5,606 nucleotides of DNA from an uncultured Clostridia bacterium (GCA_946535685.1 CAMNDR010000078.1:1-5606), one strand, 5' to 3'. Positions 1 through 5,071 are shown, numbered from the stretch's first letter. Notes: generated by a model from the letters alone, not told the origin. A program made the numbers and translations.

Positions 1-1
1 C

Positions 2-490
2 CCTGTCACAGCGGCGCAGATCACAGAGATCGTGGAGACAGCAAGGTTTGCACCGAGCTGGAAAAATTCCCAGACCGTGCGCTATCATGCCGTACTGAGC
101 CGGGAGATCAAGGACAGGATCGCCGCAGAGGGGACACTGAACTTCTCCAAGAACGGCAACAATATCCGCAGTGCGGCTGCACTTGTTGTGCTGACGACCG
201 TGGACGGCATTGCCGGCTATGAGCCGGACGGATCGCCCACGACCACGAAGGGCGCCCACTGGCAGTCCTTTGATGCGGGCATCGCCTGCCAGACCTTCTG
301 CCTTGCGGCGCATGATCTGGGGCTCGGAACGCTCATCATGGGCATCTTTGATGAGCCGAAGATCAAGGAACTGCTGCAGATCCCGGAGGGCGAGAGCATT
401 TCTGCGCTGATCGCTGTCGGCTATGCGGACATTGCACCGAATGCGCCGAAGCGGAAGGAAACCAGCGAATTATTGCAGATCATTGATTGA
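2..490 (+). CDS. Nitroreductase-family FMN oxidoreductase (5' end outside window)
   Basis: This is the C-terminal 162 residues of a nitroreductase-fold protein. Such enzymes are usually cytoplasmic FMN-dependent homodimers that use NAD(P)H to reduce nitro-aromatics, quinones or other electron-poor compounds; the true substrate cannot be read from sequence. The reading frame is open to the window edge and begins PVTAAQITEIVETARFAPSW. This matches the conserved N-terminal region of the family, where an Arg and the APSW.NSQ segment contact FMN phosphate, so only a short N-terminal piece is missing. The GTG at 32 lies inside this conserved helix and is not the start. Further family marks are the helix DAGIACQTFCLAAHDLGLGT, the following IMGIFDE and IPEGE turn, and the ALIAVGYAD strand with P.AP.RK near the end. 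It looks like the small nitroreductase subgroup of about 170-180 residues. The TGA at 488-490 is followed directly by the inverted-repeat leader of pheT. Confidence 0.88.
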   Translation, partial: PVTAAQITEIVETARFAPSWKNSQTVRYHAVLSREIKDRIAAEGTLNFSKNGNNIRSAAALVVLTTVDGIAGYEPDGSPTTTKGAHWQSFDAGIACQTFCLAAHDLGLGTLIMGIFDEPKIKELLQIPEGESISALIAVGYADIAPNAPKRKETSELLQIID

Positions 491-516
491 TCCTAAATCT
501 CCTTTATGATGCAGGT

Positions 517-537
517 GCAGGACGGTCACCGTCCTGC
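517..537. repeat. Perfect inverted repeat, 10-bp arms
   Basis: GCAGGACGGT (517-526) and ACCGTCCTGC (528-537) are exact reverse complements around a single C. As RNA it would fold with a small loop by opening the innermost pairs. It lies inside the larger stem 491-505/539-553. No T run follows, so it is not a canonical intrinsic terminator for the nitroreductase gene. Confidence 0.85.
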
Positions 538-547
538 CGAGGGAGGT

Positions 548-574
548 TTAGGAGGGGCGAGGAGCCCCTCCTAA
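548..574. repeat. Inverted repeat, 11-bp arms, containing an anti-Shine-Dalgarno segment
   Basis: TTAGGAGGGGC (548-558) pairs perfectly with GCCCCTCCTAA (564-574) around a GAGGA loop. The left arm carries a Shine-Dalgarno-like TAGGAGG with no start codon suitably placed after it. The right arm carries CCTCCTA, which can also pair with the real pheT ribosome site at 607-613. No T run follows. Confidence 0.85.
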
Positions 575-590
575 GTCGGCGTCAGCCGAC
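575..590. repeat. Short inverted repeat, 6-bp arms
   Basis: GTCGGC (575-580) and GCCGAC (585-590) flank a GTCA tetraloop and begin directly after the preceding hairpin. An A run (591-595) follows on this strand, so on the opposite strand a T run comes before the hairpin rather than after it; it fits a terminator in neither direction. Confidence 0.8.
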
Positions 591-601
591 AAAAACACTT
601 G

Positions 602-607
602 TATAAT
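602..607 (+). promoter_or_regulatory. TATAAT box immediately before the pheT ribosome site (doubtful -10)
   Basis: A perfect -10 consensus TATAAT occurs here, but no good TTGACA-like -35 lies 16-18 bases upstream (the position falls in the 575-590 hairpin). Transcription from it would start within or just after the ribosome site, leaving pheT almost leaderless. It may be a chance AT-rich spacer. Confidence 0.2.
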
Positions 608-613
608 AGGAGG
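608..613 (+). promoter_or_regulatory. Ribosome binding site of pheT
   Basis: AGGAGG, a full Shine-Dalgarno, lies eight bases before the ATG at 622 and fixes that start. Together with the preceding T (607) it is complementary to CCTCCTA at 567-573, which could hide it. Confidence 0.85.
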
Positions 614-621
614 ATTTACCT

Positions 622-3027
622 ATGAATTTATCACTGAGATGGCTTGCCGATTACGTCAAGCTCGATGTCACACCGAAGGAATTCTGCGCCGCCATGACCA
701 TGAGCGGCTCCAAGGTGGAGGCATTTGAAGAAGAAAAGAACCGTCTTGACGGCATTGTGATCGGTAAGATCCTGAGCAAGAAGCCGCACGAGAATGCGGA
801 TGCGCTCTTTGTCTGCTCCGTGGACATGGGTAGCGGGGAGCCTGTCCAGATCGTGACCAATGCGAAGAATGTGCAGGAGGGCGATCTTGTGCCTGTTGCA
901 ACGCCCGGCACGGTCGTGACCGAGGGATCCGAGTCCATGAAGATCAAGGTCGCTAAAGTCCGTGGCGTGGAGAGCCGCGGCATGTTCTGCGGTCTGGAGA
1001 CGCTGGGTCTGACGCAGAACGATTTCCCCTATGCGGATCCGAAGTCCGTTTTCGTCATCAAAGAGGACTGCAAGCCCGGTCAGGATGCGGCATCTGCGCT
1101 TGGCGTGGATGATGTGTCGGTGGAATTCGAGATCACCTCGAACCGTCCGGACTGCCTGAGCGTGATCGGCCTTGCAAGAGAGGCTGCTGCGACGTTTGGT
1201 GTGCCGCTGACGGTGAATGCACCCGTGTTCCACGGCTCCGACGAGGACATTACCAAGTCGCTCTCCGTGGAGATCCTGAACACCGAGAAGTGTACCCGCT
1301 ACTGCGCAGGTCTGGTGCGCAATGTCAAGGTCGGCCCCTCTCCGAGATGGATGCGGGAGCGCCTGAGAGCTTCCGGTGTGCGTCCGATCAACAATCTGGT
1401 CGATATCACGAATTATGTCATGCTCGAATACGGCCAGCCGATGCATGCATTTGATCTGCGCTTTGTCAAGGACGGCAAAATCATTGTCCGCAATGCGAAG
1501 GCAGGCGAGAAGATCACGACGCTCGACGGTGTTGAGCGTGAACTTTCCGAGGAAAATCTCATCATCGCTGACAGCGAGAAGCCGATCGCTGTGGCAGGCG
1601 TTATGGGCGGCGAATATTCCGGCATTATGGACGATACCGTGGATGTGGTATTCGAGAGCGCTTATTTTGAGCCGGTGCAGGTGCGCCGCACGGCCAAGAA
1701 GCTCGGCATGAGAACCGATGCATCTGCCCGCTATGAAAAGGGTCTGGACGAGACCTCCATGCCCATCACGCTCGCAAGAGCCCTGCAGCTTGTCGAGGAG
1801 CTGGGTGCCGGTGAGCCTGTGGGCACGACCATCGACTGCAACTATGCAGATCCGAAGCCGAATCACATCCCCTTTGATCCGGCATGGATCAATGCATTCC
1901 TTGGCACGGAGATCCCGGCGGAGGATATGGTGAAGTATCTGGAGAGCCTGGAGATCAAGGTGGAGAACGGCGAATGCATTGCACCGTCCTTCCGGATCGA
2001 CCTTGCCCGTCCGGCCGATATCGCCGAGGAAGTGGCACGTATTTTCGGCTATAACAATATCCCGAATTCCGTTATCCGCGGCGTTGCCAAGGCACAGCTC
2101 ACCCCGGAGCAGAAGCTCACCCGCACGATCAGCCAGACGATGGCAGGCATGGGCTGCAGCGGCATCCTGACCTATTCCTTCATCTCCCCGAAGTGGTTCG
2201 ACAAGATCGGCCTGCCGGCAGATTCCAGGCTGCGCCGGACTGTGACCATCACGAATCCGCTTGGTGAGGATACCTCCGTGATGCAGACGACCACGCTGCC
2301 GGGTATGCTTGAGATCCTGGCAAACAACTATAACAAGCGCAATCCGAAGGGCTGGCTGTTTGAGATCGGCAAGGAATACATCCCGACCGAGCCTGACAAG
2401 CTCCCGGAGGAGCTGCTGCGGCTGACAGTCGGTCTGTACGGCGGCGATGCGGATTTCTTCACGCTCAAGGGCATGATCGAGAATCTGCTGGCGAAGCTCG
2501 GCATTCCGGCGGTGCGTTTCACACGCTGCGGCGAGGATTGTGCATTTGACGAGAAGTGCGCTTTCCATCCGGGCAGAAGCGCTGTGGTCTACAGCGGCGA
2601 GACGGCGCTCGGTATCTTCGGCGAGATCCATCCGACCGTGCAGAAGACCTATGGCATCGGTGTGCGCACCTATGTGGCAAAGCTGAACGTTCCGGAGCTG
2701 TTCGCTGCGGCAAGCGATGAGATCAGCTACAAGCCGCTGCCGAAGTTCCCGGCCATGACCCGTGATATCAGCGTGGTCTGCGACGAGGCGATCGCTGTCG
2801 GCGAGCTGGAAGAAGCCATTGCAAAGGCAGTGGGCAAGTCCCTCGAAAGCGTGGAGCTGTTCGATGTCTATCGCGGCGAGCAGATCGAGAAGGGCAAGAA
2901 GTCCGTATCCTTTGCCATCATCCTGCGCAATCCGGAGGAGACCATGACCACCGAGCAGGCTGACGCTGCCATGAAGCGTGTGCTCAAGGCACTGTCGGCT
3001 ATGGGCGCAGAACTGCGTGAAGCGTAA
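622..3027 (+). CDS. pheT: Phenylalanine--tRNA ligase beta subunit
   Basis: This 801-residue protein is the beta chain of cytoplasmic alpha2beta2 phenylalanyl-tRNA synthetase, which with PheS charges tRNA-Phe using ATP; the beta chain binds tRNA and edits mischarged tyrosine. The length is normal for bacterial PheT. Domains in order: N-terminal start MNLSLRWLADYV; EMAP/OB-type tRNA-binding domain at about 43-155 (QIVTNAKNVQEGDLVPVA, then ESRGMFCGLETLGL); B3/B4 editing domain at about 215-390 (LVDITNYVMLEYGQPMHAFD, GVMGGEYSGI, SARYEKGLD); B5 domain at about 410-480 ending in DIAEEVARIFGYNNIP; catalytic-like core at about 490-690; and a C-terminal ferredoxin-fold anticodon-binding domain at about 705-801 (LPKFPAMTRDISVV, ELFDVYRG, SFAIILRNPEETMT). 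No frameshift or internal stop is seen. PheS is not directly upstream; a nitroreductase gene and a structured leader are. The stop overlaps the start of the small zinc protein gene. Confidence 0.98.
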   Translation: MNLSLRWLADYVKLDVTPKEFCAAMTMSGSKVEAFEEEKNRLDGIVIGKILSKKPHENADALFVCSVDMGSGEPVQIVTNAKNVQEGDLVPVATPGTVVTEGSESMKIKVAKVRGVESRGMFCGLETLGLTQNDFPYADPKSVFVIKEDCKPGQDAASALGVDDVSVEFEITSNRPDCLSVIGLAREAAATFGVPLTVNAPVFHGSDEDITKSLSVEILNTEKCTRYCAGLVRNVKVGPSPRWMRERLRASGVRPINNLVDITNYVMLEYGQPMHAFDLRFVKDGKIIVRNAKAGEKITTLDGVERELSEENLIIADSEKPIAVAGVMGGEYSGIMDDTVDVVFESAYFEPVQVRRTAKKLGMRTDASARYEKGLDETSMPITLARALQLVEELGAGEPVGTTIDCNYADPKPNHIPFDPAWINAFLGTEIPAEDMVKYLESLEIKVENGECIAPSFRIDLARPADIAEEVARIFGYNNIPNSVIRGVAKAQLTPEQKLTRTISQTMAGMGCSGILTYSFISPKWFDKIGLPADSRLRRTVTITNPLGEDTSVMQTTTLPGMLEILANNYNKRNPKGWLFEIGKEYIPTEPDKLPEELLRLTVGLYGGDADFFTLKGMIENLLAKLGIPAVRFTRCGEDCAFDEKCAFHPGRSAVVYSGETALGIFGEIHPTVQKTYGIGVRTYVAKLNVPELFAAASDEISYKPLPKFPAMTRDISVVCDEAIAVGELEEAIAKAVGKSLESVELFDVYRGEQIEKGKKSVSFAIILRNPEETMTTEQADAAMKRVLKALSAMGAELREA

Positions 3028-3256
3028 TGAGGATCCGGAGCTCGCTGTCTGCGAGGAATGCGGCAGCGGGTTCCTGCGCTCTGCATCGAAGATGAAGGCA
3101 CTGTGCCCGGAATGCGCAGCGGTGCTGTACGGCTATGAAAACTGCAGGCATGAGTTCCGGAACGGGCGCTGCAGCAAGTGTCTCTGGGACGGGAGCAGGA
3201 GCGATTACATTCGCTCGCTCACCGGTTCCGGGGAGATTTCGCGAAGAAAGGAATGA
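3017..3256 (+). CDS. Small protein with two zinc-binding CxxC sites, function unknown
   Basis: This 79-residue protein is read from GTG at 3017, inside the last codons of pheT (11-base overlap). No convincing ribosome site precedes it and no ATG occurs in frame until 3092, so expression probably relies on translational coupling to pheT. An in-frame GTG at 2978 would add 13 residues and is less likely. Two four-ligand sets are visible: C12, C15, C30, C33 (CEEC, then CPEC after 14 residues) and C43, H45, C52, C55 (CRH, then CSKC after six residues). The latter is followed by LWDGSRSDYI. This fits two zinc ribbons or knuckles. Such mini-proteins can bind nucleic acid or protein, but nothing here identifies a partner. 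The C-terminus is basic (SRRKE). The stop at 3254-3256 directly precedes the next ATG, so it is probably co-translated with the membrane protein downstream. Eight regularly spaced ligands in a short frame argue strongly that it is a real gene. Confidence 0.72.
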   Translation: MKRNEDPELAVCEECGSGFLRSASKMKALCPECAAVLYGYENCRHEFRNGRCSKCLWDGSRSDYIRSLTGSGEISRRKE

Positions 3257-4276
3257 ATGAAAATGGCAAAAACGAGAAATAATGGTAGCCGTAAGGGGCT
3301 CTTTGATCGTTTTTTAGATCTGTTCTTTGGCTTCCGGGAGAATTGGGAATGGTCACTGCGGAATGTGATCATGAACATTGTCATGCCGGTCGTGGCACTG
3401 GCGCTGTTTATCTTTGTGGCGATCATGGTCAAAAACGGCGGAGAAGCGCTGGAGCCGTGGTCGATCAGGCTTCCCGGCGCCCGTGATTATCATGACGGAT
3501 GGGAAGAAAATCCTTTGTCTTTCCTGGCTTTCGGTTTTAAAGACCTGCTTGAAATCCAACGTTTTATTGATAACAACGGTGTTGTGCATCAGTTCGACAC
3601 AAGGCCTGAGAGCATGCGAGAGGATGTTTATCTGCTTGTCAAGAATGGTGATTTCCTGCAGACGATCTGTTATGGTCTGATGGGACTCGGGGATACGCTC
3701 CTTGTGCTTCTGTTCGGCTGGCTGAATGGCGTACTGAAGAAGCGGGAAGGGAACGCTGACGAGGAGGAAACCTCTCCGGTAGCGATCTTTCTGGAAGGAA
3801 TGAAGGAAGGTCCCGGCGAAACGATCGCTTTGTATCTGTTCGGCAACGTGGTCGCCTGGGCATCGGCATTCCTCGGATTCAAGATCACGCTGTTGCTTGC
3901 ACCGCACATTCCTGAACAGGTAAACGGTAAGATCGTACTGATGTTTATCATTATGCTTGTGCTGGGACTGCCGGTCGTCCGCAGTTTCATCCGCTACTTG
4001 TTTTATAATATTGCACTGAGCTTGGCGGGGTCATCCTTCTTGGGCTGGTTCCTGTTCCCCATTTCGATCCTTCTGCTGGAATTTGTGATCCTGAAGGCGA
4101 TCGACAATGCACAGGATACAGGGGTGCAGCTGTTCCTGATCCATGTCAAAAAGGCAATCAGCCGGGATGACAGCCTGATACATCGGATACTGTTTTTGGT
4201 GATCATGCTTGTTGCTGTTCTTACACCGGCAATTCTGTGGACGATGATATTTGGAAATCATCTTCATAATAAATAA
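3257..4276 (+). CDS. Unrecognised multi-pass membrane protein (about six segments)
   Basis: This 339-residue protein belongs to no family I recognise. A basic N-terminus with an amphipathic, aromatic stretch (GLFDRFLDLFFGFRENWEW, about 14-32) precedes the first membrane segment at about 36-58. A polar domain of about 75 residues follows (60-135, with LEPWSIRLPGARDYHDGWEENP and FDTRPESMREDVY), probably on one face of the membrane. Further hydrophobic segments lie at about 137-160, 189-214, 225-243, 248-279 and 309-331. A charged loop with KKREGNADEEET is at 161-171 and a loop with AIDNAQDTGVQLFL at 281-294. AAAGGA at 3247-3252 serves as ribosome site; the spacing suits either ATG 3257 or ATG 3263 (MAKTR...). 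The start follows the zinc-protein stop with no gap, so the two are likely translationally coupled. Codons at the 5' end look more A/T-rich than in pheT, which could hint at a different history. There are no enzymatic motifs, so no function is proposed. Confidence 0.8.
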   Translation: MKMAKTRNNGSRKGLFDRFLDLFFGFRENWEWSLRNVIMNIVMPVVALALFIFVAIMVKNGGEALEPWSIRLPGARDYHDGWEENPLSFLAFGFKDLLEIQRFIDNNGVVHQFDTRPESMREDVYLLVKNGDFLQTICYGLMGLGDTLLVLLFGWLNGVLKKREGNADEEETSPVAIFLEGMKEGPGETIALYLFGNVVAWASAFLGFKITLLLAPHIPEQVNGKIVLMFIIMLVLGLPVVRSFIRYLFYNIALSLAGSSFLGWFLFPISILLLEFVILKAIDNAQDTGVQLFLIHVKKAISRDDSLIHRILFLVIMLVAVLTPAILWTMIFGNHLHNK

Positions 4277-4283
4277 ACGGATC

Positions 4284-4363
4284 CTCATACCAATTCTCGT
4301 TCAAACTATTGATAACATCAATAGTTTGATAGCCGCCTTCGGCGGCGTCGAGAATGGCATGAG
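4284..4363 (+). other. Nested stem enclosing two hairpins (three-way junction)
   Basis: The outer stem is 4284-4288 with 4359-4363, an A.C mismatch, 4290-4291 with 4356-4357, a bulged A (4292), then ATTCTCG 4293-4299 with CGAGAAT 4349-4355: 14 pairs in all. Inside are TCAAACTATTGAT (4301-4313) with ATCAATAGTTTGA (4317-4329) around AAC, and GCCGCC (4332-4337) with GGCGGC (4341-4346) around TTC. Such nesting is characteristic of folded RNA or composite palindromic repeats. Strand is given in the direction of neighbouring genes only. Confidence 0.65.
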
Positions 4364-4367
4364 ACGG

Positions 4368-4394
4368 ATTTTGTGACGCAAAGCGTCACAAAAT
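4368..4394. repeat. Perfect inverted repeat, 12-bp arms, AAA loop
   Basis: ATTTTGTGACGC (4368-4379) and GCGTCACAAAAT (4383-4394) are exact reverse complements around AAA. The element begins five bases after the closing stem of the preceding module. Confidence 0.88.
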
Positions 4395-4395
4395 G

Positions 4396-4415
4396 GCGGG
4401 CGCGTTAGCGCACGC
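4396..4415. repeat. Inverted repeat, eight-base arms with one mismatch, GTTA loop
   Basis: GCGGGCGC (4396-4403) pairs with GCGCACGC (4408-4415) except for one G.A mismatch (4399/4412). It lies one base after the preceding hairpin and abuts the next with no spacer. Confidence 0.7.
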
Positions 4416-4449
4416 TTCTAATCAAGCTATTTCAATAGCTTGATTAGAA
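4416..4449. repeat. Perfect inverted repeat, 16-bp arms
   Basis: TTCTAATCAAGCTATT (4416-4431) pairs without error with AATAGCTTGATTAGAA (4434-4449) around only two bases, so in RNA the inner pairs would open to give a larger loop. Its inner ten base pairs are a near copy of hairpin 4301-4329, with G4426-C4439 in place of A4305-T4325. Confidence 0.9.
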
Positions 4450-4483
4450 ATTAGTATCAGAAAGCGGATCCGCATCGCATAAG

Positions 4484-4488
4484 AGAGG
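4484..4488 (+). promoter_or_regulatory. Ribosome binding site of the 148-residue membrane protein
   Basis: AGAGG, within AAGAGAGGT, ends six bases before the ATG at 4495. It is a moderate Shine-Dalgarno and the only good one for this gene. Confidence 0.6.
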
Positions 4489-4494
4489 TAAACT

Positions 4495-4941
4495 ATGAAA
4501 TGCAATATCAAGCGCTTCTTCCTCAACATCGGACTGCTCGGCATTTTTACTGCACTGTTTGATGCAAGTATTGTGCTCACCGGGCTTTCGGCAAGAGAAC
4601 TGTACAACACGCCCTATGTGGAGGTGCTGCTGATTCTGGTGCCTTCGTGCATCCTGACGGCAGTCTGCAGCGGTGCTTTCCGGGGCTACAAAACAGAGTT
4701 CCTGCAGCGCTACAAGAGGAGCGTTATCATCACGGCTGCGGTGCAGGCGGTGACCTGGATCGGGTCGCTGCTCTGGATGATCCGGTCGGTCAGCAAGGAA
4801 TACGGCGGGATGATGCCGGGCATGAGTGCGCTGGGCGATTATGTCATCATGTGGCTGATCTGGGCGCTGGTGCTCCTTGGGCTCATGGTGCTCTGGATCG
4901 TAACGGGGATCCGGTATTGGAAATCTGTGAAAAATACGTAG
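4495..4941 (+). CDS. Small four-helix membrane protein, unknown function
   Basis: This 148-residue, strongly hydrophobic protein has four likely membrane segments at about 8-30, 41-60, 76-97 and 115-138. A short basic N-terminus (MKCNIKRF) and positive loops (RGYKTEFLQRYKRS, 63-76) suggest that the N-terminus, the middle loop and the C-terminal tail (RYWKSVKNT) face the cytoplasm. The outer loop before segment 4 is rich in Met and Gly (YGGMMPGM, 103-110). I recognise no family and see no catalytic or metal motif. The start is fixed by AGAGG six bases upstream. The gene stands alone: a palindromic array of about 200 bases separates it from the membrane gene before it, and 138 bases separate it from the lipoprotein after it. 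It could be an inner-membrane accessory protein; nothing in the sequence decides this. Confidence 0.72.
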   Translation: MKCNIKRFFLNIGLLGIFTALFDASIVLTGLSARELYNTPYVEVLLILVPSCILTAVCSGAFRGYKTEFLQRYKRSVIITAAVQAVTWIGSLLWMIRSVSKEYGGMMPGMSALGDYVIMWLIWALVLLGLMVLWIVTGIRYWKSVKNT

Positions 4942-4965
4942 TTTTTAAGACTCCTTTAAGCCCCG

Positions 4966-4986
4966 TCTGGTATCCTGTAAACAGGA
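4966..4986 (+). repeat. Imperfect direct repeat, copy 1
   Basis: TCTGGTATCC followed by TGTA and AACAGGA. The same two blocks, separated by GAG instead of TGTA, recur at 5052-5071, where the second block is part of the lipoprotein ribosome site. This is 17 identical bases in two blocks, with copies 86 bases apart. Confidence 0.6.
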
Positions 4987-5018
4987 ACAGAAAAGCATAG
5001 GATGACCCTCTCAAAGAC

Positions 5019-5059
5019 ATACCCAGAATACCCCGCCGGAATGCGGGGTATTCTGGTAT
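5019..5059 (+). other. Strong stem-loop between genes, terminator-like but without a T run
   Basis: CCAGAATACCCCGC (5023-5036) pairs perfectly with GCGGGGTATTCTGG (5043-5056) around CGGAAT. Past a bulged C (5022), ATA (5019-5021) also pairs with TAT (5057-5059). It could end transcription of the upstream gene, protect the 3' end, or act in the leader of the lipoprotein gene, since the stem ends eight bases before its Shine-Dalgarno. No T run follows on either strand. Confidence 0.7.
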
Positions 5060-5071
5060 CCGAGAACAGGA
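5052..5071 (+). repeat. Imperfect direct repeat, copy 2, overlapping a ribosome site
   Basis: TCTGGTATCC, GAG, AACAGGA. The first five bases form the end of the 5023-5056 stem and the last four are the beginning of the Shine-Dalgarno AGGAGG at 5068-5073. See copy 1 at 4966-4986. Confidence 0.6.

Larger units (their letters stand above)
491..621 (+). promoter_or_regulatory. Hairpin-rich leader of pheT, candidate translational switch
   Basis: Almost every base here can pair. An outer stem joins 491-505 with 539-553 (15 pairs, three of them G-U) and encloses a perfect hairpin at 517-537. A second hairpin uses 548-558 with 564-574 and shares 548-553 with the outer stem, so the two cannot coexist. 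A third hairpin is 575-590. The segment CCTCCTA at 567-573 is exactly complementary to TAGGAGG at 607-613, the pheT ribosome site, and also to an identical TAGGAGG at 549-555 inside the second hairpin. This gives a possible open/closed arrangement. No T-box consensus (AGGGTGG.ACCGCG) is present, and no stem is followed by a T run, so this is not an ordinary T-box attenuator. The regulatory role is inference; the stretch may simply be a repetitive palindromic element. Confidence 0.45.
4278..4475. repeat. Palindromic array: three-way-junction module plus three tandem hairpins
   Basis: This gene-free stretch is built almost wholly from inverted repeats with very short loops. A module at 4284-4363 is closed by CTCAT/ATGAG and ATTCTCG/CGAGAAT and contains two hairpins. 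Three abutting hairpins follow: 4368-4394, 4396-4415 and 4416-4449. CGGATCCTCAT (4278-4288) and CGGATCCGCAT (4465-4475) form a 10-of-11 direct repeat at the two ends, which could mark the element's borders or be chance. No open frame of note lies here. It could be a non-autonomous repetitive element (MITE or REP/BIME-like), a structured RNA, or an mRNA stabilising or end-processing region between two same-strand membrane genes. No stem is followed by a clear T run. Confidence 0.7.

Noticed and set aside
32..34. GTG as the start of the nitroreductase
   Set aside because: It lies in the conserved FMN-binding helix; in-frame coding similarity continues upstream to base 2 and no ribosome site precedes it.
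517..590. Intrinsic terminator of the nitroreductase gene
   Set aside because: Three good hairpins exist, but none is followed by a run of T on the + strand.
491..606. T-box leader for pheT
   Set aside because: No AGGGTGG.ACCGCG-type T-box sequence and no terminator with a T run are present; the leader is also shorter than usual T-boxes.
631..2631. Long open frame on the - strand opposite pheT (666 codons)
   Set aside because: It mirrors the pheT codon pattern on the opposite strand, a common artefact in GC-rich genes with biased third positions. The translation shows no family resemblance and pheT is unmistakable.
3353..3907. - strand open frame opposite the membrane protein gene
   Set aside because: Low-complexity charged translation with no recognisable domain. 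The + strand frame has coherent membrane segments, a ribosome site and contiguous spacing with its neighbours.
4278..4475. CRISPR array
   Set aside because: Repeats are inverted and adjacent, not regularly spaced direct repeats with unique spacers, and no cas gene is nearby.
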